Part shown: positions 9,558 through 21,400 of the stretch, in pieces | How the letters are laid out: each line of letters opens with the position of its first letter | Position numbering within the stretch: the first letter of the stretch is position 1 | Assembly (NCBI GenBank): GCA_016841445.1 | Contig: JAENZD010000003.1 | Span: 251,969 to 315,968, forward strand | DNA: 64,000 nt | Direction: 5' to 3' | Source of the DNA: Anaerolineaceae bacterium | Lineage (GTDB): Bacteria > Chloroflexota > Anaerolineae > Anaerolineales > Anaerolineaceae | Made by a program: the position numbers and the translations under genes | Notes under the pieces: generated by a model | The model's input: the letters and a program-made list of their open reading frames with translations, nothing else | Told to the model about the DNA's origin: nothing | The model's database searches: none

Positions 9558-9613
9558 AAATCACTCCGGTAAAATGGCAGAAGTTCAAGCCGCCACAAAA
9601 CGAGGAGTGATTT
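9558..9613 (+). promoter_or_regulatory. 5'UTR inverted repeat that would sequester the tnpA Shine-Dalgarno
   Basis: AAATCACTCC (9558-9567) and GGAGTGATTT (9604-9613), immediately before ATG 9616. Confidence 0.7.
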
Positions 9614-9615
9614 CA

Positions 9616-10065
9616 ATGGTAAAGAGTTTAGCACACACGAAGTGGATGTGTAAGTATGACATCGTATTTACGCCGAAATATCGACGGAAGATAGTTTACA
9701 ACAAGTACAAAGAGAGAATAGTAGAGATAATAAGGGATCTGTGTAAATGGAAAGGGGTAGAGATTATAGAGGGGACAGCAATGGTGGACCACATCCATTT
9801 GCTGGTATCAATCCCACCGAAGTACAGTATCTCGAGTATCATGGGGTACCTAAAAGGGAAAAGCGCCCTAATGATATTTGATAGGCATGCGAACCTGAAG
9901 TACAAGTATGGGAATCGGCATTTCTGGTCTAGAGGATACTACGTAAGCACGGTGGGATTGAATGAAGCGACGATAGCGAAGTATGTAAGAGAGCAAGAGA
10001 AACATGATCAGATGATGGATAAGATCACAACGAAAGAGATAGAAGACCCCTTTAGGGGTAGCTAA
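9616..10065 (+). CDS. tnpA: IS200-type Y1 transposase (TnpA)
   Basis: KYDIVFTPKYRRKI, VDHIHLLVSIPPK (HUH), YYVSTVGLNEATIAKYVREQ; RBS GGAG upstream. Confidence 0.95.
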   Translation: MVKSLAHTKWMCKYDIVFTPKYRRKIVYNKYKERIVEIIRDLCKWKGVEIIEGTAMVDHIHLLVSIPPKYSISSIMGYLKGKSALMIFDRHANLKYKYGNRHFWSRGYYVSTVGLNEATIAKYVREQEKHDQMMDKITTKEIEDPFRGS

Positions 10066-10474
10066 GTCATCGTTGCACCAGGCTTGAACAAAGTGAAAGC
10101 AGCACCTTGAGGTGCCGCAAGCAACAGACCCTTATAGGGTCAGGTCAAGCCACCCGCTATGCGGGTGGTCTTGACTTTAAGAAGAATGATATTTGGAGTG
10201 GTTGTAGACGCACGCTGCACTGCTGTAATCATTTCACAATCTCCATTTTCAAAGATTTAGATAGCTACCGTCGCTTCACTACGTCGCAATGGCAAGATAA
10301 TTGTCGCTTTTCGGAAACTTATATTTTTATCGAGAACCGACTAATGAGAAAAAGAAACCCTCTTCTAAAATTATTTGAAAAATAGGACTAAATCGTCTAT
10401 ATATATAATATATAATTTTTCTTTTTCCGAAGGATGAAAAAATCAATAGTTAGAAAAATTAAGGAGATTTATAA

Positions 10475-10918
10475 ATGGAAAAACAAGCAGCCCCAGAAGG
10501 ATACACAACCATAACCCCCAGTTTTGCAGCCAGAGAACCGGATAGATTCATTAAATTTATCAAAGAGGTATTTGACGCTGAGGAAAAATACGTCATGAAA
10601 ACACCAAACGGTCTTTTTATACATGGAGAATTTCTGATTGGAAACTCAGTCATCATGGTAGGTGAAGCAACTGAAGATTCGGACGAATCAAGCAATTCGT
10701 TATATGTCTATGTACAAGATGTAGATAAGACTTACCAGAAGGCAATCGATGCTGGCGCTGAATCGATTATGGCTGTTGAAGACCAGTTCTACGGTGATCG
10801 CATTGGCGGTTTTAAGGATATGTTTGGAAACAAATGGGTCATTGCCACAGCCGTCAGGGAAGTTTCCGAAGAGGAAATGGCAAAAGCGTTTGAAGAATTT
10901 GATAAAGCAACGGGTTAA
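10475..10918 (+). CDS. VOC/glyoxalase family protein (PhnB-like)
   Basis: FIKFIKEVFDAEEKY..., GDRIGGFKDMFGNKWVIATAV. Confidence 0.85.
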   Translation: MEKQAAPEGYTTITPSFAAREPDRFIKFIKEVFDAEEKYVMKTPNGLFIHGEFLIGNSVIMVGEATEDSDESSNSLYVYVQDVDKTYQKAIDAGAESIMAVEDQFYGDRIGGFKDMFGNKWVIATAVREVSEEEMAKAFEEFDKATG

Positions 10919-11028
10919 TTGATTTGATAAATGAGATTGCAGCTCAGATTTGTATTATGCAATGTTTAGCACTTCAATCATTCAATTTTTTTGGATATTG
11001 ACGATGTAAAACCCCACACTCCGTTCTA

Positions 11029-12027
11029 TTATTGTGGCGGCAGAATAACCTTGCGTTCCTCAATATGATGTTCAAAGACTGGAACATATCTTTCGATCAT
11101 TTTCCCCAAATATTTTGGATCATTATGGGCTACCCAATTAATTTTCCACAATAATCTGCCGACTTGAAATGGCTCAATCGGATTCTCAGGCCATGACATT
11201 TTTGTCTTATACCCACGCTTGAAAGATTCAAGAAGAACCAGGTAGCGAGATTCGCCCACAGTTTCCATCAGATCTAACATCGCCATAGCAATATCATGAA
11301 TGCGGTAACCCCAGATTGTGTCCTCAAAATCCAGCGGATAGAGCTTTCCACGGAAAAGCTTAATATTGTCATGCCACAGGTCACAATGGATTACCCTGAG
11401 ATCTGACTTGTTAATTTTAGCGTAAGCATCTTTTACGATTTGATCCATGTGCCTGAGCAAGCCCTGATGGGGGATTGATAATCTTTTGTTTTGTCCTTCC
11501 CCAGTGATCAGATTTTCTTCTCCGCGTGACAGCCAATACTCAAAGCGCTTCTGGGTAAACCCCGGCGGAGGGTCCCAGGTTGATCCATGATGATGCAGGT
11601 CAGCAAACAACATCCCCATCTTTTCCAGGTTTGACGGCGTAAGGTAATGACCCAGAAGCTTTCCCGGTACCCAGGACATTAATGTCATATACCAGCAGTC
11701 AGGGATGCCAGGGAAATCAACCTGCAATACCATTTCACCCGTTCGTGATGGAATGATGCTCGGTACAGGTATATCCGTTTCTGCTTTTAGAGCTCTCAGC
11801 CAGTATGCTTCTGAGAGGAGGTCTTGATAGGTCCGCCAACCAGGGTAAGCCAGGCGCAGCATAAACTGCTCACCTGAGGCAGATTTCACCTTGTAGAGGA
11901 GGTTAGTATGGAATCCGAAGTAAGTCAACGTTGGCTGTTTGAGATCAAATTGGGATAATCCCTTTACCGCCATGGTATGCAGCCGGTGAAGCTTACCCGC
12001 ACGAGTTAGCTGTTCATAAGCCTTCAT
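11029..12027 (-). CDS. APH/choline kinase-family phosphotransferase
   Basis: VIHCDLWHDNIK (Brenner-type motif), LDFEDTIWGY. Confidence 0.88.
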   Translation of the reverse strand: MKAYEQLTRAGKLHRLHTMAVKGLSQFDLKQPTLTYFGFHTNLLYKVKSASGEQFMLRLAYPGWRTYQDLLSEAYWLRALKAETDIPVPSIIPSRTGEMVLQVDFPGIPDCWYMTLMSWVPGKLLGHYLTPSNLEKMGMLFADLHHHGSTWDPPPGFTQKRFEYWLSRGEENLITGEGQNKRLSIPHQGLLRHMDQIVKDAYAKINKSDLRVIHCDLWHDNIKLFRGKLYPLDFEDTIWGYRIHDIAMAMLDLMETVGESRYLVLLESFKRGYKTKMSWPENPIEPFQVGRLLWKINWVAHNDPKYLGKMIERYVPVFEHHIEERKVILPPQ

Positions 12028-12209
12028 GTAATAACCTTAACTTGAAAAAATCTTTTGATTATCAGAAATGCAAGTCAAATAGGGGAAAATGGCAACGTGA
12101 TCATAGAAAGGACAAAAATAGATTAGACCTCCCTGGAATTCGTAAACATCAAGAAATATTAATAGAATTGACTAACAAAGGTTTTGTGGTTTACAGTTTC
12201 TATTTTGTT

Positions 12210-12806
12210 TCAGAAAATCTTCAAAATAATTTCCTCGATGAGGTCATATAAGCGATTCGATAAGGGCAGAAAAGCAATTGCGATGACCCCCATGACTGCA
12301 CCGACGATCCAACCAGCGATCACATCCAGCAGGTAATGAACCCCCAGCGCAACTCTTGATATTCCCACCCATGGTGCCCAAAGGGCAATGACCAAGACAA
12401 ACCAGGGCGGCCCGGCGGCAAAACCCATGATGACCAGGGCAGCGGTGCGTGCCGCGTGACCAGACGGAAAGGAATGCGGATCGGTGATGCGGTAGATCTG
12501 CCCCCAATCACCTTCAGGCCGAGGACGGTGGATGCTAACCTTCATGAGTATCACGATCACCGCCATGATGCTGAGACCCAGGGCTAAGAACACTGCTCTG
12601 CGCCCCCAGGCTTCACCGCTAAAAATCCAGACCAGGATCAGCCCGGCTAACCAGAACCAGGAATCCCCGGAATGGGCAAATATTTTTAAGATGAGCGATA
12701 AGGCTTTTTTATCGTTGGGTACCAGCAGCGCCTTAGAAAATTTTGCGTCCCATTTTAACAGCTTCCGCATCCAGCGTTTCATGCCAAACCCTTTAAATCC
12801 TCCCAC
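12210..12806 (-). CDS. PAP2 family phosphatase
   Basis: KVSIHRPRP, SFPSGHAA, SRVALGVHYLLDVIAG. Confidence 0.92.
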   Translation of the reverse strand: MGGFKGFGMKRWMRKLLKWDAKFSKALLVPNDKKALSLILKIFAHSGDSWFWLAGLILVWIFSGEAWGRRAVFLALGLSIMAVIVILMKVSIHRPRPEGDWGQIYRITDPHSFPSGHAARTAALVIMGFAAGPPWFVLVIALWAPWVGISRVALGVHYLLDVIAGWIVGAVMGVIAIAFLPLSNRLYDLIEEIILKIF

Positions 12807-13561
12807 AGGATTGCCAACTGGTGGGGTTTATCCGCGTCCATCGCCATTTCTGCATACGGTGTAGGAAGGGCACTTGCCTGGAGCGAGAGCCGTTTCTCAA
12901 CCCTTTTGACAATTGTTTGCAATGATGCCAACCTTAAGGCAACCAGTGCCAGATTATCCAATCCCAGCAGGCGGGCTTGTTTGAGGGGGCGTTTCCTGGC
13001 TTCCGTCAATGCTTTCCAGATCGGTCTTTCTACGGAAAACAGGCGGACATCCACTGCGTTCATATCCCCACCACACACCGCAATGTCATTAAATTGAACA
13101 AAGGAGCGGTTAGCGTTGGGGAATCTCTTTTCCATCGTCTTGCGTTCTACAACGGTATAGTAGATCAAAGCCTCTGGCTCTTTTAAGATTTGATCTGATA
13201 ACCATTGGATCATTTCGGGCCTGAGTGCGGGAATATCTGCACTGGCTACGAAGACTTTTCGTTGGTTTGGGTGATCCTGTGCTGCTTGTAATACACCTGT
13301 CCGGATGTTATCAAACATGCTTCCACCGTCTGGCAGGTAGTGAACCGTTTTTGATGTAGTGAGCCCCAAGTCTGGTGATAACCCCATCGCATAAATATCC
13401 CCTACGACATCTGATGCCGTCAACGCGTTCAGTACCCATTGAGCCATTGTTTTGCCATGAATCTCAATCAGGGTGCGGCGTCCATCCGGGCTTTGGGGAT
13501 AGAGGGGGTCGTCCATCGCCATTTGTCCGCCCCCCAGAAGTACCACGTCCATTTTCATCAA
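12779..13561 (-). CDS. MobA-like nucleotidyltransferase family protein
   Basis: MDVVLLGGG N-terminus, VASADIPALRPEMI. Confidence 0.75.
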   Translation of the reverse strand: MMKMDVVLLGGGQMAMDDPLYPQSPDGRRTLIEIHGKTMAQWVLNALTASDVVGDIYAMGLSPDLGLTTSKTVHYLPDGGSMFDNIRTGVLQAAQDHPNQRKVFVASADIPALRPEMIQWLSDQILKEPEALIYYTVVERKTMEKRFPNANRSFVQFNDIAVCGGDMNAVDVRLFSVERPIWKALTEARKRPLKQARLLGLDNLALVALRLASLQTIVKRVEKRLSLQASALPTPYAEMAMDADKPHQLAILWEDLKGLA

Positions 13562-14484
13562 TTTAGCACCTGTATTTGTGGTTTAAATTTAACTGCATCA
13601 ACCAAACTTTCTAACATTGTGAAATAACAGTTGGCATGGCGGTAATCAACTTTTTCCCTGTAACCGCTGGCTGCCAGCAGGCCGGCCTCCATCATGTTCG
13701 TGCCGAAAGAGCGCCCTTCATAAACAGGGGTGGTGGTCATCAGGTATTTGACACCCGCTCCACGGAAAAGTTCAACATCGTGCGGCGTGGTGGTGTTTGT
13801 CACAATCACTTTTCCTTCGAGATGATCAGGCATGTAGCGCGTGATGTAATGGCAGTCACCGGCGATAACGGATGCCCAATCAAACGTGCTTTGGAACTTG
13901 GGTTTACGCTCATGCTGTTTTTCACCAATGGGGTAGACCCATTTGAATGGCAGGCGGCTGACGGGGGGAATCAACACAGCAGCCAGCAATTTAACCCCGC
14001 GCTCGCGGTGAATGGGAAGCCCTATGCCCAGTGAGAACATGGCATCACCGAAGATGCAGTCATAGCCTGCGTCAACGAATGCCCGCAGCAGACCGTAGCG
14101 ATCCACGGCTGTCATCACCAGGGCTTTCCGTCCGATCTGATCCAGGTATGCAGCGATCTCATCTTCCAATACACGCGCTGAACGGACCTCAAGGGTGTTT
14201 TTCAATCCGCATCCATCCACAACAGGTGTCAGTTTGACATCTTTAACAAGGGGAGATATGGAATGCAGGGGATACCATTTCCCATCGACGAACAACCCCA
14301 GGTCTGCACCACCTACACCGAAGGCATCCACTTTTCCATCCAGCTCACGGTACATCTGCCGGGCGGCTTTCATGTCGCCATCGGTGCCGACCCTGCGGAT
14401 CAGCACTTCCTCTCCAAGGAGGTTGATGACCACGGATTTATCCCTTATTGATGATCCAATACTGACGCTGACTGCTTCTTTCAT
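13558..14484 (-). CDS. quinate 5-dehydrogenase-like conserved protein
   Basis: VSVSIGSSIRDKSVVINLLGEEVLIRRVGTDGDM, DGKVDAFGVGGADL resemble proteins annotated under this name; function uncertain. Confidence 0.55.
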   Translation of the reverse strand: MKEAVSVSIGSSIRDKSVVINLLGEEVLIRRVGTDGDMKAARQMYRELDGKVDAFGVGGADLGLFVDGKWYPLHSISPLVKDVKLTPVVDGCGLKNTLEVRSARVLEDEIAAYLDQIGRKALVMTAVDRYGLLRAFVDAGYDCIFGDAMFSLGIGLPIHRERGVKLLAAVLIPPVSRLPFKWVYPIGEKQHERKPKFQSTFDWASVIAGDCHYITRYMPDHLEGKVIVTNTTTPHDVELFRGAGVKYLMTTTPVYEGRSFGTNMMEAGLLAASGYREKVDYRHANCYFTMLESLVDAVKFKPQIQVLN

Positions 14485-14635
14485 TGCTGTTTCCTTATAT
14501 GAATCCTAGCGGCTAGTATAACACACACTGAATAGAGTGAGACGCTTCTCTTCTACACTAAACACGATGGATTTGAGAAAGGTACGCTTGTTCATCAAGT
14601 ATAATTCAATCGGTTAATCAGACAAGGAGACAGGA

Positions 14636-15289
14636 TTGAACAGTACAAAACGCGCTTTTCTCTGGGACATGGACGGCACCATTATCGATACCGGTGAAAG
14701 CCATTACACTTCCTGGAAAATGATTTTGAAAAAACATGGCGTCGACCTTGGGCGGGAAGCTTTCTATAAAAATTTCGGACAGAACAACCAGGCCTGCACC
14801 AAAGTCTATTTGGGGTATGATCCGACACCGGCATTGTTGAAAGAAATTTCAGAAGAGAAGGAAGCACTTTTCCGCCAGGTAGCTTTAGAAATCGCAACTC
14901 TTGTGAATGGCGTTGAGGGTTGGCTTGGCGAGATAAAAAACATGGGCATACCCCAGGTGATTGCCTCATCTGCGCCTTTAGCAAATATCATGGCTATGCT
15001 TGATGGATTTGAATTGGGGCATTATTTTGAGGATATTATTTCCGGGTATGAACTGCCAGCGAAACCTGCGCCAGATGTGTTCCTGCAAGCTGCCCGGGTA
15101 TTAGGTCTCTCACCCGAACAGTGCTGCGTGATTGAAGATTCAATCGTCGGTGTCCAGGCTGCAAAAAATGCGGGAATGGCATGCATCGCAGTGACCACCT
15201 CCCAGCACCCATCAAAATTAGATCTGGCTGACATCGTGATCAAAGATTTCACTCAACCGATTTCTGAGGTTCTCCGGTTGCTGCCTTAA
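14636..15289 (+). CDS. HAD-superfamily hydrolase (beta-phosphoglucomutase-like), TTG start
   Basis: LWDMDGTIIDTGESH, VIASSAPL, CCVIEDSIVGVQAAKNAGM. Confidence 0.9.
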   Translation: MNSTKRAFLWDMDGTIIDTGESHYTSWKMILKKHGVDLGREAFYKNFGQNNQACTKVYLGYDPTPALLKEISEEKEALFRQVALEIATLVNGVEGWLGEIKNMGIPQVIASSAPLANIMAMLDGFELGHYFEDIISGYELPAKPAPDVFLQAARVLGLSPEQCCVIEDSIVGVQAAKNAGMACIAVTTSQHPSKLDLADIVIKDFTQPISEVLRLLP

Positions 15290-15421
15290 TCGTATACTTG
15301 TGTTAATGCTCGGCGATGATATATTATAAGAGTATCAAGTGCTATAAATATTCCCATTTACTGAAGATTGCTGGATTCAACGGTTTCGAAACCGCTGGTT
15401 GTGAATTTTTAGGAGGTACTG

Positions 15422-18400
15422 ATGAAAAAGGCGAACCAAATCCATCCACAGAGGTCCGTGGTGAAGGTCCTTTCATTATTGGTTATCTTTTCCAGTTTGA
15501 TCGGCGGGTGCCAGCTACCCTGGCGGGCTTCACAAGAAGAGACGCCGCAAGCATCAGAAATTTCCTCAGATTCGACAGCGACACCTCAGCCTCGTAAAGA
15601 TCTCCCCCCGGCATTGGTTGAAGTTTCCCCAATCCCAAACAGCATCATTTCGCTGCAGCAGCCAATTTCTCTTTCCTTTAACCAACCCATGGATATTGCT
15701 TCTGTTGAAGCAGCTGTGAGCTTTGACCCGCAGGTCAGCGGACGGTTTTCCTGGGATGATGACCAGGTGCTGACATTCACGCCAGATGAGATCCTTCCTC
15801 CTGGTACATTGCTTAATATGGAAGTTGCTGCCCAGGCACAAGCCGCAAACGGGAAAGCACTCCAGGATCCAATTAATATCCATTTCCAAATGACAGAAGA
15901 ACTGGCAGCGCTGCAGGTTGTCCCCTCCGACCGCTCTTTGGATGTGGACCCGGAAAGCGTGGTATTTGTCACGTTTAACCAGCCGGTTGTCCCACTGGGA
16001 GCGGAAGACGATGCTGAGCCGGGATTTACACTTTCACCGGATGTGAGCGGCACCGGAGCGTGGTTGAACACCAGCACTTATGCCTTCACACCCGATCCCT
16101 CAATGAACGGGGGGACGCTCTATACAACGACATTAAATGAGGACCTGAAAAGTGTTTATGGCGCAGGGTTAGCCTCTACTCAGTCCTTAAATTATCGGTT
16201 CACGACAACCAAACCCCAGGTAATGAATATTCTTCCACTTTCCTCAAGGAAACTACGTTTGGATGGACCGGTAGAGATTGAATTTAATATTCGCATGGAT
16301 ACGGAAAATGTTGATTCTCATTTTAGTTTGATTGGACCTGACGGGTCAGCAGTTGACGGGTCGTTTGAATGGGATGAGGCGCTCAAGGCTGTAAAATTTA
16401 CGCCACGTACAAATCTCGAACGGAACACAACGTACACCATTCAACTGACCGAGGGTGCGCAGTCGTTGGGCGGCATCCCGATCGATGTCCCAATTGAAAT
16501 GACCAGAACCACGTATTCAGTGCTCACACTGGACTCGACTGCGCTGCCAGAGTTTGAGAGCTATTCATGGGGGTATGGTTACTACATTATCAACCTGACA
16601 GCACCCTTTGACCGCGAGGATTTCTCCGATACCATCCAGGTTGAGCCTGATGTTAGCGGGAAGAGTGTTTTTTCGATGGATGAGGATACCCTGTACATCG
16701 GCGGTTATTTTGAGCCGGAAACGGTGTACAGTGTGACTCTTGAGGCGGGCTTGAAGGATATTTGGGGCGGCCAGTTGGGTTTGGATATTACCAACACTTT
16801 CTTAACCGGTCCGGCCGAACCTGTATTAACGGTCGAGACAGGGATGACTTCTTATAATATGCTGTTCATCCCGGATACAGCTTCTGAGATCGTTCTGCAG
16901 GCGACGAATATCAATACTGTCACATTTGAGTTATCCCCGATCAGTCTTGAAGATTTAAAGACTTTGCTGCATCCGGATAATTATAACTACCGTCAGATGT
17001 ATTTACCGGGCAACCTTGAATCAACGACGCATAACCTGGCATTGGTCAGAAATGAAAATGAAATTGTTACACTACCCCTGGAATACCAGGGCGAAACACT
17101 ACAACCTGGCATTTACTTCCTGGCAGTCTCAACCCCAGATATCCGTGCTGATGAATACCAAAGCTACCAAAAGTTTTACCTGATCGTCAGCCAGAACAAC
17201 CTTGTGATGAAAATTGCGCCCGAACAAGCCTTTGTTTGGGGGACAGAACTGGCAGATTATGCGCCGCTGGTGGATGCCGATGTCTCTATCTATACAACAG
17301 AGGGAGAGCAGGTAGCGAGTGGTCAGACGGACTCACAGGGTATTTTTATCCACGAAATGACCCGAACGGAAGAGACTTACGGTAGTTTTTATGCTGTTGT
17401 TGGGGAACCAGGCGACCCGAATTTTGGTTTTACGATCTCTTATTGGAATCAAAATTATTCTCTTTACGAAATGGGAATCAACCTGGCTTCGAATCCGCCA
17501 AAGCTTGATGTTTATGCCTATACCGACCGCCCTATCTACCGACCAGGTGATGATGTGCATTTCAAGGCGGCCGTTTATTCAAAGGACAACGGCACACCCA
17601 TAATGCCAGCTATTGAGCAGATAACTGTGACAATTGATGGCGACCCAGGTCTTTCGGGTATCCCATCCCAGCTATTTAATGAAGAATTGGTATTGGATTC
17701 TTATGGGATGCTGGAGGGACAGGTGACCCTTTCCGAGGATGCAAATGTCGGCCGGTACAGTATTAATTTTGAAGTTGATGATCGCTATATTGCTTCAGTA
17801 TCCTTTGAGGTTGCGGCTTACCGAAAGCCAGAGATCGAAATTCAGCTTGATCTCAGCGATTCCGAGATCATCGCAGGAGAATCTGTGGATGCCAGTGCAC
17901 TCGTGAAAACTTACTTCGGTTTCCCGGTTTCTGACCAAAGTTACACCTGGCATCTCTATGAGAAGCAAAGTTATTTTTATCTGCCCGGCTACCAGGTGGG
18001 CCCTTATTCTATCGATTGGCTCAACCCCAGATTACCTGGTGATTCCCCGGCAGGTCCGATAGTCAGCAGCGGTGAAGGCCTCACAGATGGTCAGGGATAC
18101 CTGGAAGTCGAATTATCAGAGGAGGATTTATTAACCAGCGAAAACACACACGGCAGCACCAACCGCTACACATTTGAGACAACGGTCCTGGACGAAAGTG
18201 GTTTCACGGTCAGCCAACGGGAAACCATCCTTGTCCATCCTGAGACCTTTTACATCGGCATCCAACCGCAAACCTATTTTGGCAGCGCTGATGAAGCATT
18301 TGATTTTGAAATCCTGACCGTTGATTGGGAAAAAGAGCCGCTTGAGAACATCGCCCTTGAAGCCACCTTCGAATCGATCCAATGGCAATACGAAGAAACA

Positions 18401-21400
18401 GGCGATCCGGGTTACCCTTACAAGTTTGTACCTGAAACAGAGTTGATCGCCGGCGCCAGTCCGCAGACAGGATCGGATGGCCGCGCCAGGGTGAGTTTCA
18501 CACCACCGCAAGCCGGCACCTATCAACTGACGGTACATTCAGGAGAAGCTGTCACCCAGGTTGTGATCTGGGTGGGCGGTTCTGGCGCAGCCATATGGCC
18601 GAGGCAGTCGGGCAACCAGATTCGTTTGATCCCGGATGAGGAAAATTACCAGCCAGGTCAAATTGCTGAAATCTTTGTTCCCAACCCATTCTCTGATGGG
18701 GCAAAAGCGCTGATCACGGTGGAACGTGGTGAGGTGATGGAATCCCGAGTGATTAATATTTCTGGCTCCGGACAGGTGGTTTCGATCCCCATTTCACAGG
18801 ATGCCATCCCTAATATCTACGTGTCTGCCATGCTGCTGGGGCGGGATGAGGGCGGTTATTTTGCATACCGGCAGGGTACTGTCAATTTACCAGTGGCTCC
18901 GATCAGCAAGGAACTGAACGTTTCTCTCGTCGTTGATCCTGACCAGGCAGAACCCGGTGACATGGTTTCTGCAGCAATCAGTGTCACAGACCAGCAGGGC
19001 AATCCTGTGCAAGGTGCGTTTTCAGTGGCTGTTGTCGATAAAGCAGTTATGGCACTGGTTGAATCCAACCGGGAGCCAATTCTTGAGGCTTTTTATGGAA
19101 CTCAACCGCTCTCGATCCTGACAGGATTTTCACTTCAGACTTACGGACTACGCTCAGAACTGCAGGCGATGGCTTACGGACAGGGCGGGGGTGGCGGTGA
19201 GGGGATGGAGGCTGTTACAGTCCGAGAGGAATTCCCGGATACTGCTTACTGGCGTGGGGAAGTGATTACTGGAAGCGACGGCATGGCAATGTTGGAGATC
19301 CCCCTTCCGGATTCACTGACGACGTGGGTCGTGAGCGTTGTCGGTCTGACACAGACATACCTGGTAGGTGAGGCCGAAGCAGAAATTCAAACGCAAAAAC
19401 CGTTGATGATCCAACCTGTGACCCCGCGCTTCTTTGTGGATGGCGACAGTGTGGAATTGGCGGCTGTTGTATACAACAATACGGCGGGAACCCAGGCTGT
19501 GGATGTCTCTATTCAAACGAACGGATTTACACTGGCGGATGAAACCACCCGACTGCAGATGATTGATCTTGAGCCGGGTGAAAGCAAGCGAGTGGTTTGG
19601 AAAGGAACGGTCGATAGTGTTGAAACAGTAGAACTGGTCTTCAAAGCTGTTTCCGGCGATTTGCAGGATGCCAGCGCACCTCTTTGGGGTGATCTGGATG
19701 TTAAACGATATGTCATGCCCAACACATTCAGTACTGCGGGTCAACTCGCTGAGGCTGGGCAGCGACTGGAACTGATCAGCTTGCCGCTATCCACAGATCC
19801 TTCATCAGGAGATCTCTCGCTGGTGCTGAACCCTTCCTTAACCTCGACGCTCCTCGAGAGCCTGGAGGCGATGGACGCAACGCAGTATGAGGATACCCTT
19901 TCGATTCTCTCCCGATTGCTTGGCAACCTGAACGGGTATCTGGCCTTGAAAGAACTGGGGATAGACTCCCCACAGCTTGAGAAAAACCTGAAGGACCTGA
20001 CAAAGACCGGCATTAACCAGCTTTTGGAAACGCAAAATTTCGACGGTGGTTGGTCCTGGCGAGGTGGTGCTGAAAATGATTTTCCCGTCTCGAACGCCTT
20101 TATTACGGCTTACGTCCTGATCGGTCTGGAAAAGGCTGCTGAGGCTGGCTTTAAAGTCGGAGAAGACTCCACCGATCGAGCCGTTGAATTTCTAGCGAAT
20201 AACATTTCTGTCATAAGAAACACATCATCCAGTGAAGAATGGGACCGTTTATCCTTCATTGTTTATGCATTGAGAAACAGTGATATCTCGTTAAGTACGG
20301 GGATCAATGGGTTGTACGAATACCGCTCTGAGTTAAATCCCTGGGCATTGGCTTTGCTTAGTCTTACACTTAACGATATCGGTGGCCGGGATGAAGAAGT
20401 CCGGACCCTGCTGAATGATTTAGAAGCGCGTGCTGTCCGCTCAGCAACTGGCGTTTACTGGGAATCTGAAGAAGTCTCCTGGACCCTGCCGGGAACGATT
20501 AATTTCAATACAGCAGTGGCTTTATATGCACTCTCACAGCTCGACCCGGCATCCACCAGCCTTGTTCCTTCTCTTCAATATTTGTTGGTTAACCGCCAGG
20601 GAGAGACTCTGGGCCATTCTGGTTTTGAAACTGCCTGGATCTTGATGGCATTGACACAGGCGATCAAAGGCACCGGCGATTACCAGGCAGATTTCAATTT
20701 CCAATCGATATTGAATGACGTCGTGATAGCTGAAGGCAGCGCAGAAGGGACAAGGCCTCATGCTGCGGTGCAAGCATCTCTACCGATTGGTTCTTTTTAC
20801 CCCGATTCACCTAACGCATTGGTCATTGAACGGAGCGAAGGCAGCGGGACGCTTTACTACCGTGTGGATCTGAATACCTACCAGCCTGCTTCTTCTGCTG
20901 AACCAATCAATCAAGGTATCAGCATTACGCGGGATTACTACATCACCGGCGAGGGCTGCCCGACTGACCCCGAATGTGAGTCGGTTGACCGGGTACAGCT
21001 AATAGACGGCCAGCAGCCGCCGATGGTGACGGTCGCTTTGACGGTGATTGTTCCGCATGATATGGTCAATGTGATGTTGGAGGATTTCATCCCCTCAGGG
21101 ACGGAAATTGTCAATCGAAGGCTGCTGACGACCCAGATCCTGCAGGAAGGGACAGATCAGTTCTATGATCCGCGAGATCCGTTTGGAGATGGATGGGGCT
21201 GGTGGTATTTCAATCAACCGAAAATATATGACGACCATGTTCTCTGGACCGCGGATTCGTTACCAGCAGGGACCTATACTTTGACCTACGAGTTGTATCC
21301 TTTCCAAAAGGGGACTTATCAAATCTTGCCGGCACATGCCTGGCAATATTTCTACCCTGAAATACAGGGGACTTCTGCAGGTGGCTTATTCATCATTGAA

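Larger units (their letters stand above)
9473..10176 (+). mobile_element. IS200/IS605-family (IS200-type, tnpA only) insertion sequence
   Basis: Y1 HUH transposase flanked by subterminal hairpins CCACCGGC-TAA-GCCGGTGG (left) and GTCAAGCCACCCGC-TAT-GCGGGTGGTCTTGAC (right); left end repeated identically at 63954-64000. Confidence 0.85.

Noticed and set aside
9473-10176. TnpB/IscB-type RNA-guided system with the IS200 element
   Set aside because: The element contains only TnpA; no TnpB/IscB ORF or omega-RNA-like region flanks it within the window.
10107-10385. ORF 10107..10385 (+) as a gene
   Set aside because: It spans the IS right end and AT-rich non-coding flank, with no domain similarity or clear RBS.
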